64,000 nt of DNA from Sisyra terminalis (GCA_958496175.1 OY292278.1:24986001-25050000), one strand, 5' to 3'; positions 26,020 to 38,800 are shown, counted from the stretch's first letter. Made by a program: numbers and translations. The notes: generated by a model from the sequence alone, not told the origin.

Positions 26020-27425
26020 TTCTTATTTATATGCGATCGACTTCGAATAAAAAACAAACTCAAATTTAAAAAGAGAATGCGTTGAAGGGAGTATTAGAAG
26101 CAATTTTTGGGATCAGTAATATCCGTTGTTGAATAGCTGCGTGTTTAATTTTAAATTCAAGTTTCGTTATCTGCTAAATTTTTAGTACACATTTTCAATC
26201 GAAAGATTTAAATTTACCTAAAAAATTATTTAAAATGCCTGCGATCGACTGTCGATCAGCTCGCAATTGACCGTTAGCCCACCCTTGGTGTAGACACTTA
26301 AGAAAAAAATATTTTCGAGAAAAACGCAACAGAAAAAAGTTAATTGTAAATTGTACTATGACGCCCTCATTGCTAATAACTATAAATTCACTAAAATTGG
26401 AAATTTTTGGACAATTACAAGCTCAAAAAAAAATCAACTTTTTGAAATTTCCAAATGGTAACTCCGTAACTGAAGACAATGGTATTCGTATATGAATTGT
26501 TCGTAAAACTTAGATAATACAATTCAAACCATATTTTATCGACTAAGTGTCTTTTGTTATACATTGGTTAAATTTAATCCTCTTATTTTAAATTTAAACA
26601 ACAGCAGAGACTTTTCTAAAGCAATTCTTTTCTACGTTTATTATTTTCTTTTTTCTTTTCTATTAATTTTAGCTATTTTTTGGTTCAAAAGGTCTCTATT
26701 ATCATGTTTTTCTAAGCTTAGAAACTAAATGTTTCTTATACGATGTTATTTTCGGCAAATTATATAGATAAAAGTTTTAATTAAAAAAAAAATGTTCGTT
26801 TTAACATATACTGTAAACAATATGGTTGTACTGTCACATAGTGATTTTGATACAAATGAGAAACTTCAATGATAGAAAATTAGATACAAATATGAGAAAG
26901 AATATTAGAAGATTTATTTTCTAGAATGACTAGGTATATGATTGTTTGACAAAAGTTTGATTTCGCAAACAAAGCAAATAGGGATCAGAGCCCTCTAGCA
27001 TTTCAAAAAGAAAGCTCGCAATATCAAAAGCTCGTTACAACATAATTTATTAAAAGACAATTTCTTTACGGATTAACTGATAAATATAAATAAGTTGATA
27101 AAGTATGATATCCCGGTAATATTTATAATTATATACTTATTTTTAAAAATGTACATACAAATTATATCCTGCCTTTAATTAACCGACACTCGAAATACTA
27201 TACTGAATTTTTTGAATGTATCAAAAAGAGTAAAAAATTAATTATCTTTTCCACTAAATGTTAAATATATTAAAAAGGTGCAATATTTTCCTCTTGTCCT
27301 TGACTTATTTCTTTCTAGTCGACAAATAATAGTTATATGTGAAATGTGAAAGTCTATAATTTGAAAAATTTAATTTTTTTTTATTATCCACTTATAAACC
27401 TGTGTGGATCTTATGGTAATTAACA
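26020..27425. other. Gene-free AT-rich region
   Basis: No supported gene, RNA or repeat was recognised in this interval. Confidence 0.5.
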
Positions 27426-27429
27426 TTAA

Positions 27430-28848
27430 CCTTTCCGACACGGAGGGTTGAAAAATTTCAAATGGTCCGAAGCGGGGTATCCGACATACCCCAGACCAAA
27501 TCCAGTGCTTCTCAAACAAAGTGAAATAGGTTTTTAAATGAAAATTTTTTTTGAGTATTACAAATATTTTAATTTTTTCAAAAAAATTCTAAAGTACATA
27601 ATATGTGCATATTTTTTTTAAATGGTAATCAAAATTAAAAAAAAATAATATAATTACAACTTAAAAACCATAAAAAATAAAAATTATTTACAAAAGAACT
27701 TAGGTATAAAAGAAATAGTTCATATAGTTTATATAGCTAAAATATTACAAAACTAATTTACTTATAATAAAACTATATATTTAGATTTGTTAGATATATT
27801 TAGATTACTATAATACATTTTTACAGACTATAAATTAATGTTTACAATTTGGACAAGAAATTGTTTTAATTTGATAGCGGTGAATAAGTTACATCATATT
27901 ATTAATAAGTCACATCGAATTTTAAATTTTCTGTCTTCACTTCTTGGGCAAAAACTACAACTCGTAGTTTTTGGTATATCCTGCTGGTCTTGCTCTACTG
28001 CCAATTGAAGGTTCTTCGTTGGAGTGCTATTTCCATTATTGATAACTTGGTCAAATAACTCAAAGCCGAGTTGAATGTGCTTGTGGTAATTTACATTGTT
28101 GTTTTTCCGTTTTAAAACATTTTCTTTTAGCAATTCCGTAGCCAATTCTCGAAGAAATGCTTGTCTTCGGCTACGGTTTCCTTTTCGCCAATCTGGTTTA
28201 TTTTGTACCCAAATAATGTAAGCATTTAATGCAGCCATATCTATTATTTCCATGACTATTCTGAACGGCCACCTTCTAGTAGTCCTAACAAGACTATACT
28301 GTTGGGTCATTTTGTCTCCAGTATCGACAGCTCCTTTGGTTTTATTATAATGAATAATAATATTTGGCCTTTTTCGCGGACCATCTTCTACTTCAATATT
28401 TTTGACTTCTGTGGATAATAGTCACCGCTTGATTTTTGATTGATAAATATTTCTCTTTTGTTTCTCCTGATTGTTCCGGTGAGAGTCACATCATTTAAAA
28501 AAAATTGTTCGCTAAAGGAATTGATGTAAAGAAATTTAGAAACACTGGTTTAGAAATAAGCAGGTAAGATCGATAAGATGTTGCACGTTCAAGAATGAAT
28601 ACACAACTAAACGTTTGAGAAAGAAAACAATGCATTTTACAATTATCACTTTCGGTTTACACTTTGCAATTTGCATTTTGAGAATTATGAAATAATCACA
28701 GAAGAAACTCAATAAAACTGTCTCTCTTCTTTGTGCCGTAGTAGAGTGAAACATATAATCATTAAAATAATTTTTAGAAAGTTGAAGATTTTAAAGTGAT
28801 CCATGGGGTGCCTGGGGTACGTAAAAACCCCGCTTCGGACCGGGAAGG
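27430..28848 (-). mobile_element. Degenerate piggyBac transposon
   Basis: The element is 1,419 bp and bounded on both sides by TTAA (27426-27429 and 28849-28852), the piggyBac target site. The ends read CCTTTCCGACACGG on the left and, complemented, CCTTCCCGG on the right. A subterminal block GGTCCGAAGCGGGGT occurs near both ends in inverted orientation. Inside, on the minus strand, is a broken transposase. The element is too short for a full transposase of about 550-600 codons, so it is internally deleted and immobile by itself. Confidence 0.9.
27835..28495 (-). pseudogene. piggyBac transposase remnant
   Basis: Reading the minus strand from about 28495, the pieces follow the piggyBac order. 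First comes TLTGTIRRNK, then a gap where about 80 residues of a normal transposase are missing. Then IIIHYNKTKGAVDTGDK carries the last of the three catalytic aspartates, and RRWPFRIVMEIIDMAALNAY follows. At the C-terminus the cysteine-rich cross-brace starts normally with CSFC, then a frameshift after IRCD stops the frame at 27894. The lost half, ending ISCPNCKH and a stop at 27835, is still readable in another frame. The N-terminal half with the first two aspartates is absent. An inactive copy. Confidence 0.88.
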
Positions 28849-28918
28849 TTAAAGACCCACCTAAAAAATATTTTAATCAACATCAATATATATATATATA
28901 TATTGAACAAAAATATAT

Positions 28919-28949
28919 AGTTTGAACAAACAAACATTAAATTTTCATA

Positions 28950-29011
<62 letters not shown>

Positions 29012-29042
29012 TATGAAAATTTAATGTTTGTTTGTTCAAACT
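28919..29042. repeat. Perfect 124-bp palindrome
   Basis: Two 62-base arms are exact reverse complements with no spacer. Each arm has an outer unique half, starting AGTTTGAACAAACAAACA, and an inner (AT)n run meeting at 28980/28981. It begins 71 bp beyond the right end of the piggyBac element. A perfect palindrome of this length is expected to be unstable, so it is either recent or partly an assembly artefact. Confidence 0.9.
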
Positions 29043-30900
29043 CGCAAATCTCCTAAAAAGTTTAACCGATTATTTCAAAAAATTACCTAACGTTGCATTC
29101 ATGTAAGTGTATGTTTTTATGAAATCAAGAGACTAAATGGAGTCTCACATTAACAGGTATAGATACCTTTTTATAGATTTTATAGTTATTTTTTTATGAT
29201 ATTTTCAGAAATATGACGATTTTTTGCAAATCTCAATTAAAAAATGTATACCTGTAAGGTAAGTTATTATTACACAATACAAAGAGGGAGGTGTTTTTGT
29301 TATATTATTTTTTATTTAAAAATCACTTTAGGGAAATAATGCTGATCACATTTCATTATTTTTATGGGTAGAAATCAATAATGAAAATAATATTTTTGCT
29401 TTTATGATTCGGTAGCAATGCGGAATTGGTAAATTCTTGAATATCAATTAGTGACTGTGACTGATTAGAAATTGGTAAGTATCTAAATAGTCGCGAATAG
29501 TAAGCTATAAAAGTTAGCGCAAGGAAGTCATAAATATTATCTGTAACTATCTGTTGTATATAAACTTGAAATTGAATGTATAATTGTAAATATAAATAAA
29601 TTTCAATTTATTTATTTATAATAAAAACAGGCAAGACGTCTGTCGGGCTTAGCACGTAAAAATATTCAAAATGCAAAGTTTTTGCTACATATAAATATAC
29701 CATTACCAGTAAATTTCTTAACTTTAGTTTTACTAGGCCCAGTATGAGAATGCGGCAATACACTTCCTCTTGGGTTTGAAAATTTCTTTTGCATTAGTTT
29801 TATTCAAAAAAATGTTGAGCACATGCGTAATTGTAAGTATTTTGTTTAGTTCATTCCGTATTTGGGTATTGTTGAATGAATATAATAACCCAAATCAACT
29901 TCTGTAACTTTCGTCATCAGGCTTCCGAAGATCATTTATTTTTTTAACCTGTCATGCTACACCTAAAGAAGTATAACTTCTAAAAGTTCCTAAAGTTTCC
30001 TTCTACCTCTTCTGAATCTTGACTATTTTGAATTTTTGTGGTAACTTAATAACGTTTTTAAACGAAATATTTATTGGATTTTACATAAATAATGTAGCAC
30101 TATGTCTCTCAAAAATGATTAGTTAACTATCCCTGTTCCGTGGAGTATTCTTTCATTAAACTTTTTAGATGATTATTCTTCAAGTTTAAAGCATTAAAAG
30201 AAAATCGAAAAAATTCGACTGTATGGTAGAGCAAGAGTGGCATCTTAATCTTAAAAAATATACTAAGTCTTTACAACCGTAGTTATAACAAATAGTAATT
30301 ATACAAATCAACTGATTCCTATTAATTTACATGTAGACGTGTATGAATGAATCATATTATTTAACAATGTATTCAAAAGATAAAAATACTTTTTAGAAAA
30401 AAAAAATATGTGTATTTGAAATTGATTGTGAAATATTTTAAGTTATACTTCTTTACCGGCGTTTTGAAAAAAAATAATAAGAGTGAATTATTAAAAAATG
30501 ACCCTTCAAAGCGTGTTTTAAGGTACCAGTATGAAGTTGCTCGCAAACAGCTAGCAAGAAAGAATGGTTCAACCGGACGAAATCTGGCCGATTTTTGGGA
30601 GCGATATGCATAGTAATAAGATGACTAAAACACTATCGCATCGATCAAGTTAAGTCAGCACTCGCACATGTTTTTCGTTTATCAGAAAGGGAGGGAGAGG
30701 CATCATCATCCCGAACAACCCCGAATCAGATACGAAGTTATAGCTAGTAAACAGCTCAGAAATACATACACTGTCATATACACTTGACAGTGTATGTATT
30801 TCTTCTTTAGAACGGTTAAAACCTTTAGAACATAAAGAAGAAAAGCATCGTTGAACTAAAAATTTTCGAATTTTACAGTTTAAACAATATCCATATTAAT
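29043..30900. other. Gene-free region with one coding-like short frame
   Basis: No supported gene. At 29901-29925 the minus strand carries CCTGATGACGAAAG, a hammerhead-like core without stem II. A frame at 30470-30612 has coding-like composition (see the findings). A 19-bp-arm hairpin lies at 30758-30803. Confidence 0.45.
30758..30803. repeat. Perfect hairpin, 19-bp arms
   Basis: AGAAATACATACACTGTCA is followed by an 8-base loop and its exact complement. The stem is too short for a typical microRNA precursor and matches no microRNA I recognise. It is more likely the relic of a small inverted-repeat element. Confidence 0.8.
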
Positions 30901-31100
30901 ACATATCTAGTAATTTCCCGTAAAATATTTACTGCCCATGCTGACACAACTGACAAATGGTAAAAATTGGCAATTAATTGAATGAAATCAAAATAACTGT
31001 TGAAACCAGAGCGTAATTATTCAGTTCAAATTTGAAACAGAGTATTGTATTTCACTCACAGGTACCTATGTGTTTACAATATTTATCACCATTGCTGAAA
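30900..31100 (+). repeat. Dispersed repeat C, copy 1
   Basis: Shares TAATTTCCCGTAAAATATT, ACAACTGACAAATGG and CAGTTCAAATTTGA-like blocks, in the same order, with 31490-31683. A third, minus-strand fragment lies at about 56435-56490. Identity is moderate and no coding potential is seen. Confidence 0.6.
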
Positions 31101-31489
31101 TATATGCATAGATACTACTTACGTTTGCCTATTATTATTAAAATGAGAATTAAAATGCATTTAAAAGAATGATATTTTTCTGAAATTATTCAGTGTAATA
31201 TATAGAATAATGTAGTAAAAGTCGATTGGTTCATTATATTTTTCTATATTTGAATTAAAATCAGTTTCAATACATAGAGTTAAATGAGTTAATAGAACAT
31301 AGAATTACTATTGCGTTAATATAATTTTTAGGCCGTCGCTATTTAGGATTGTTTATACATATCTATACATGATATTTAATGGCAACAATCCACTTCCCTA
31401 TGTAAATATTTTCGATAAGTATTTTTCAAACATGTGATCCAATCTGTTAATTCGGTTAAATTAAATAGTCAATTTAATCTCTTATTTGA

Positions 31490-31683
31490 AAACCAGTAAT
31501 TTTCCGTGAAATATTCACAGCCCAACGTTGATACAACTGACAAATGGCTAAAATTAGCAATTGAAATTGAATGCCAGTTGAAACTAATGACATGGTAGTT
31601 CAAATTTGAGCCAATAATAATTGTATTTGTATTCCATTTACATGGGTGTATTTAAAACTTTATATTCTTTGTCATTACTGTGT
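31490..31683 (+). repeat. Dispersed repeat C, copy 2
   Basis: A direct repeat of 30900-31100, displaced by about 590 bp. The best blocks are TTTTCCGTGAAATATTCAC, GATACAACTGACAAATGG and TAGTTCAAATTTGAG. Confidence 0.6.
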
Positions 31684-31699
31684 ATTCACTGTCTTTGCC

Positions 31700-32230
31700 A
31701 CAACACATACATTTACTTATTATGTATTTTGATATTGAAAGTAATTTGTGTTTAAAATTGTATCATATTTTATTAATCACAATTCTTATAACTGGTCCGC
31801 CAGTTCAGGCACTAACGAAAGAGGCTACGGCAGTGGCTTAAAAACATCTTTTAACTATACCAAAGAAGTATAACTTCTCACGCGCTTACACACGTTATTT
31901 TTTTATTTAAAGTCTCAATAAATTCTTTTCGTTCTTTACTAAGAACTTACGATTTTTTTATTGCAATGTTATAAAGTTATAGATGTTGTTATAGATTACG
32001 TTTCTATGCAATTGCGTGGTTTTACTAAAAGAAAAAAATTAAACTATAAAACCTATAATATAATAGTACTGATTTGCAAAATTATGATTTAAAAAAATTC
32101 AATTTAATATCTTCCCTGGTAAACTACAATTGCGATGTTTTTCTTTGTTGTTTTATCGTAATGTTGCATTGTTAATTACTTAAGAAATAATAGTGCGATA
32201 AATAAAATGAGTATTTTAATTCACAATATT
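31700..32230. other. Gene-free AT-rich region
   Basis: Nothing supportable is seen before the GC-rich island that starts near 32240. Confidence 0.5.
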
Positions 32231-32239
32231 CTTATTACA

Positions 32240-33000
32240 ATCAGGCCAATCGTATTGGCTGTGGATAAGAAAGAATTGTGAAATGACGGTATGTGTTTCG
32301 GGCAGGGGGGGAGTGAGCGGCAGTGGCTATTGTGTCCGATGCGGGACGTGCGGGGGCGCCACATCGACGACATGTGCAATTGAAGACGCGCATGTCGCTG
32401 CCTTTTCACAGCGCCCAGCGTCTGTTGTATTGTCGTCGTCACTCTGTGGCTCGCATAAAACTAGACGTATTGAGATTGGTCAAGACTCGGCCATCTTCGA
32501 CAACGTTCGTTCGCTATGTTGACACTCTTGCTCACTCACTCGCCACATATATTGCACTCACTCCTCCACACGGCCTCGCCTTAACCACTTTCCCTCTCGT
32601 TACATTCAACGAGTGAATCAGCGTAAACAAGACCGAAAGTACTATGAGAGTGAGGGAGACGCGCAAAAAGAATTGCTCAACAATTAATACAAAAGAAAAA
32701 AAAATCAAAGAAAAACCAACACTTTAAAAATAAATAAAAAAAACAATTTTCCAAAATTTCCTCCAGTTTCAAACCAATCTCAGAGTATTCGAACTATTTT
32801 CAGCTTTATCGGACTTAATCAAGGGAGAAAATCGACATAGTGTTCGACTCGGCATGGAGGCCGAGGACCATGGCTGTCCCACGACTCCACGTGTGGCCTG
32901 TGTAAGGTCAATGGCCAACACAAGCGGCGTATTTCAATCCCCCCACGTGTCGCACCCCCTAGAACCCCCATCTCTTTATCATCCACTTTATTTGATCACT
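32240..33000. promoter_or_regulatory. GC-rich island with E-boxes; candidate distal Kr-h1 promoter or enhancer
   Basis: The island contrasts sharply with the AT-rich flanks. It contains a GCATAAAAC string that could act as a TATA-like box near 32453. Downstream, ACTCCACGTGTGG (CACGTG at 32888-32893) and CCCCACGTGTCG (32944-32949) lie 50 bp apart with an AAGGTCA half-site between them. Open frames occur on both strands but overlap and lack domains. Juvenile-hormone response elements of Kr-h1 genes are known to centre on CACGTG bound by Met and its partner. Assigning this island to Kr-h1, 17 kb away, is inference. Confidence 0.4.
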
Positions 33001-35209
33001 ATCATCTCTGCCCCCTCCGAAATTCACATATAACCAACACATGCGCAAACATTCACAATCTACACACAAACTTATTCGTTCAAAAATTCACTTTGCCCTA
33101 TCCTATCGCATCCCTTATGTACTGTACTATATTCGCTTTATAATTGGCCTCTTTCTTGAAACTGTAAAATGACATTTACACTTTCAATTGTTTAAACTGT
33201 CTCGACTTATCAAAGCTATCATTGTTATTTATTGGAAATTATTATTATTGAAAATGTCTTTAGTTGTTTGTTTTTTTCATAAATTTCAACGCAGACTTTT
33301 GTAATTAACTAAAACCTCCGTTATAATTGTTATATTACATTAAAATATGATATATGTACTATAATTATAATATGTCTGATAATTACTTTGATTTATTTAA
33401 TAAAAAAAAAAACTTAGCTTCTAAGTATACATGCTATGAAGCTTTGATAAAAAGCTCTAACAGGTCTCAATTTTTTTGCATTGAGTTGGTAACAAATTTT
33501 GAATATATTTAAGCAAAAAGAAAAAAAAATCAGTTGCATAAAACTGATAAATTATTTATTTTACAGTACAACCTATTTAAAGTTGAAGTAACAAAAAACC
33601 TTAACTGCAAACTTTAAGTAACCTTAAGACTAAAAATTAATCAAATAAATAAACAGGATGAACTATGGACGCCAACACATGTAGGCCAAAGATAGCGATT
33701 TTCCCCTCTCATGTCTCGACCCCTCTTGAAAATGTATATATTCTGGCAAACGAAAAGTTACACTCTGGTTCCTTACAATTCGATAAGCTTTTTTTTTAAT
33801 AATCAAACATTTTTAAGTTGTACTCAAATAACCTGGTTAAAAGTATAGTTATAAAATCTTTTTTTTCAATTTCAAGCGCTGACTACTTTTATAAATTTGA
33901 CCCCTCTTGAGAAAATGTGTAGCGACGCTCATGCTAACTGCGATTAATTAAGAAAGATTCATTCATAAATTCACATAAGAACGTCATGATTTTGACTTCC
34001 CCTATCGCATTACTTTAATAACAAAAGCAGTTCTCCCTTCTTTTTACTAAAATTTAGTTAATGACAGTTTCTATACCTTTTCTTCTTATTCTCGGACATT
34101 ATCAAACATTATCTTCATCATTCATTTATCTAAACTGTCGAAATTCCTTAGAAATCCCTAATCAAATGTCAATATTCTCCAACATATAGTTAGTAGATTC
34201 CTTGTTTTTTTGTTTAGAATGGATATAGGTAAGTATATAGCCTAAGAGCCATTTTCTACAACAAGATCGTTTCTATTTGGAAAGTTTCATTTACTCGTTT
34301 TCTTACCGGAGTTTATGTGTACGGTTTCTTTAAGTTTCCATTTAGTCGCTTTCAGAAATGACGTCAACTCGTTTTTTCACATATAAACTTATGTAGATAA
34401 CACAAGATGGCGATACTTTTCAAATAGAAGGGAGTCTATACGTGCAATATAGCTAAAGCTCAGTAGAAAAGGAAAGATAGTGGTGAAGTTAAAAACTCTG
34501 AACTATGAAACATGATAAAAAGACCGAGGAACAATATATTTTTAGTCAATTATGAATTTAAATTTACTAAGGCTCTTTCAATATGCATCTGAAAGGTCGA
34601 TATCTGGACGTCATTGAGTGGTTTTGGTAATCCTTTATGTCAATCAAGGTATATTTCGCCTTTAAGTTTATGAGCCCTAACAAGTTAGAGGTAAGGTTCA
34701 CACAGTACAATCCTGCATCGATTTATAATGTCATTGAATAGGAAAACAAAAGATATTGATCTATATTGATAAGATATTGATATCGCTAAAAGGGACTTGA
34801 ATCAAAACCTTTATTTCACGGTATTTCTTAATGTAAAAAAGTTATATCATACAGTAACATTTCTCATTTAAATAAATTTTCTTTAGTAATTTTTCGAAGA
34901 TTTTCTACTTTTTCAGAATTTTCCAACGTATAGTTAAGAAATTGGAGATAGAAAAACAAAACTTTTATGGTTTAAGAAACGCAAAAAGTGGAACTCACAA
35001 ACTATTCATCTAAATAAAAAAAATAAACTTTTCATATTTTTAGATTTACCTAACGAAACCTTAATCGTCTATAAAACCAATTTTTACATTTCAGTTATAA
35101 AAATGGTGTTACTCCGTTTAAGAATTTTTTACACCGTTATATAATGGTTTAAAGCCAAGCTTTTAAATTACATGTAATAAAGAGGTCGGAAAGTATTCCT
35201 GTTTTTGAA
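33001..35209. other. Gene-free region
   Basis: No supported gene. GACCCCTCTTGA occurs twice (near 33718 and 33899), suggesting a decayed repeat between about 33660 and 33930. Confidence 0.4.
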
Positions 35210-35845
35210 ACTATAGAATTCAATCGTTTTTTATCGGTTTATAAGTTTTTTCAAATTGTACAGAAGTCATTTTATGATTAGAATGGCTTGTTAATTAGTA
35301 AAATATTAAAAAAGTACTTATTAATCTTAAATTTATTTTAAAATAATTAAACAAATGTTCGAAAAAACACAACTTGGATATTATATTCTTTTGAAGTTTT
35401 ACTGGGTAGTAACGCAAAATCGCTACCAAGAACATTATATATGTTTATTCAAGGTCATTAGATGTTCATTAACGTCAAATGCGTCTTTCTTAGTTCTAAT
35501 TCGATAATTTTGAGTTTCCCAATTCGTACCAACCAAGGTTATAAGAATGAGCAAGATTTTAAAAATGATAAAAACTATAAATAATAAGATATTAAGGGAA
35601 GAAACGATACTAAATCCATGCCAGATAATCGAAGAGCTGTTCAATTCGACCAATCATTCTTTGTCGACTAAATAATTACCTAAAGTTCCTAAGAATTGTC
35701 ATCTGAGAACTTTATTTTGTAACACGAGAATTCTAGACTCCTGGGCACAAGAAAAATCACAAGAAATTAAAAGAGGATTAAATTGGCTTACCCTTAACTA
35801 TTCCAAGTTGTTCAATCGGATTTCTATTTATTTTATTCGTTTTTT
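35210..35845. repeat. Dispersed ~600-bp repeat, copy 2
   Basis: Homologous to 15840-16440 in direct orientation and 19.4 kb away. Shared blocks run along the full length, including TCATTTTATGATTAGAATG, TAGTAACGCAAAATCG, ATGTTCATTAACGTCAAATG and CAATCGGATTTCTATTTATT. The frames are broken. Confidence 0.5.
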
Positions 35846-38800
35846 CTTAATGGGAAAAAAATTAAAACTCAATTAATGCTTAAGTAGACCATATGCTCAT
35901 TTTTATAATTGATTAAGGACGTTGTTGAAAAAAACTTGTATTTTGGTAGAAAAAGGAAATAATTTTAATGAGTAAATAAAAGTTCGAAAACGATGAGTGG
36001 GCTTATGGGTCTTCGGTGACGTCATAGTACGCATCAATACGCGTATTGAAACCAAAATATAAGTAGATTAACTTTTGACATTTTTTACAAGTTTTTACCA
36101 TGGAAAACTTTTTTATACCCTAAAAATTACTATCAATTTTTTCCATACGAATAGAGGTTGTGGAGGCTGTAAATGGTTTAAATTATTAACATAATGTTTA
36201 AACGATTTAAACAACCTTTAGCTTTGTGTTTAAGTACATTTTTTCTTCATAGGAAAACGTCCATGGGATTTCAAAGATTCTGTACTGTGACGTCATTTTA
36301 ATGACGTGTCAATAGGAGACCGTTTTAGGTATATTACACTTAACAATTTTTTTTGCATTTCTAAATTAAATATTTCTCAAATTTTATTAAGGAAAGTTAA
36401 AAATTAACTACTACATTATGTTTTGATATTAGTTTAGAAGATTTTTAAAACAAAGTAGGAAATGCAACGTTGCCAGATATATATGTAGTTAAAGGGGACT
36501 TAAACATAGGTTTCTTTGTGTAAATATTTAATTCTACTTTGGAATCAATAGGATGACAAATCACTTGTTCATAGGACTTTATTTTATAGTTTGGAATCTT
36601 TCACTGTGCGTAGTTCGATACACTGTTAACTTGTTATCTTTATTCCATTATTTGTTGTAACAAAGAAATCTAAGTTTCTTAATAAAAAATATTAAAAAAT
36701 TAAAAAATAATTTTGAGTTCAATTTATAACAAGATTCTTCATCATGGTGAAAAGTTTAAATTTCATTGTCATCTGTTGAAATTAATTTTCATTTATTCAA
36801 ATTTCAAATAAAGTCTCGGAAACATTATTATAATCACTAGCGTTCTTAATTGACATATATTGAAACAGAGGTTATTATTTCAATCAACCTTTGCACTTTC
36901 CTTCCTATTCATAATATGATTCAACTTGAAATGAATGAAAACTTTTAAAAACTTTTCTTCAGTACTTAAGCTTACATTAACATCTTAATAAACCTCATTT
37001 TTCTGTCTAAACAATCTTTAATGGCCAATTTCTTATTTAAATATATTTTCACAAAATATATTATCAGTTTATATTAACAATTCATCAGGGGAAAATTCCC
37101 ATTTATTATTTTTTTTTTTGAAAAAAATTTCTTTAATATTTCAAGTGAAAAAGAAAGGATTAAAGTAACTTTTTGTGGAAATGGGTTTTTCTTTAAATCA
37201 TTAACATTTGTTTTAATGTGAAGGATTTCCTTGTGACTGATTTATGGGGTAATACGGCCCTGAATTTACAATCAATTGATTTTTTATTGGCGTTTTTATG
37301 GGCCTAGAAGTTGTAAAGATTTTCAAAAGTCTTCATAATAGGTATAAGAGAAAAACCAAGAAAAAAATACGTTTGTTTTATTTTTTTTCAAGGGAACATA
37401 ATTGGATGAAAAATGTATATAATTGGAGCCACTGATTAATAGAGCGTGAAAATAAGTTAAGTGCTTTTTCAAAATTTTGATTTTTCATTGAAATAAAATA
37501 CAACATTGGTTCGATTTTATAATTAATGCTTAAGAGCTCATTTCTAATTTACTAGGTATGCTTTTTAAATACATTAATAACTATGTACAGTCAATTTCGT
37601 ATAATTTATATTTCAGGTATCACAAAGGTATCTACATTAAAAAAATCAAAACCTTCATATAATTCCGTGTCTCTAATTAAATTTGTCCATGAGAACATTT
37701 GTTTTTAAATTTTCCAGTACTTTTAAATTTTTCGCTATTTAGTACTACTTTAATAAAAAAAAATCGCAATAACTTTTACTTTTATCCGTTTTTTAGCATA
37801 GTAAAGTATTAAAACAGACAAAGCAATAATTGTAAAAAACATCTAATCGGCCTTAGTAAGGATAAGATCCAGGATCATTAACATTTTTATGAACCGCCAA
37901 ATTTATCACGATTTTACAAAATATTATTTTTGTACTATTTTTTATTGCAACTGTAAATTAAAGATGAAAAGAATTATAAAATATTATCTTTAAATATAAA
38001 TTTTAATATTTACTATTACTATTAACAACTTTTATGCCCATTTTTATTTTTTTTACAATAAATTAATAATATGAAGAAAGATACCTATCTGGTTTGTCAA
38101 CAAAAAGTCAAAGTCAACATAAACGGCTAAATAATTTTTGAAGAAAACAAACGTTCCACAAAAAAGGTTTCTGATAGTTTTTCATTTTATTGAACTATTC
38201 AAATGATATTGAAGGTTAACGTTTTGAAGAAATTCACAATCGACAAAACTGATAAGGATATTTATGGATAAGACTTAAACAAAGAGTTTAAACAAAACTT
38301 AGAATTTAATAAATATTTAATGAGATCTATGCTTTTCAGATATAAGCGTTTAAAGGATATAGCAAGAAAGTTCATTTTTAAAATAGCTAAAATAGTTGAC
38401 TTTGAAAAAAAAACAACTGAAGATAAGAACTTTTTTGATTAACTTTTTTGATTGTATTTGATTAAAATTTTGTTGACAATATATATTTACAAAAAAAATC
38501 GATAAATTATCCCCTATTTTTATGATATTTCTTCACCTATCCAGCATACTGTCGATGCATTGGATAAACATTGTCTTACCTTCAGGGTAGTTTTCCCAAA
38601 AATAAGTTGTGTTTTGTTTAAGTATAATTAGAGAAAGGTTCGAGTAAGGGAATGGTAGTTTTTCAAGGATTTCCACCAATGATCTGTATATATATATATA
38701 CGCTCCCAACACAGGTGCTGTTGAATTTTGCTTAGTTTGCTTTGAATTTATACCCACGTAGACGGCGCTTCGAACGCTACACTAGATTTTTCTTAATACT

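Noticed and set aside
28791..29039. 82-codon minus-strand frame rich in Tyr-Ile repeats
   Set aside because: It simply translates the (AT)n palindrome and the end of the piggyBac element.
30758..30803. Hairpin as a possible microRNA gene
   Set aside because: The stem is only 19 bp with an 8-base loop, shorter than usual precursors, and matches no microRNA family I recognise.
32283..32616. Frames of 73-97 codons on both strands in the 32-kb GC island
   Set aside because: They are mutually overlapping and without domains; the island is better explained as regulatory or as a 5' non-coding exon.
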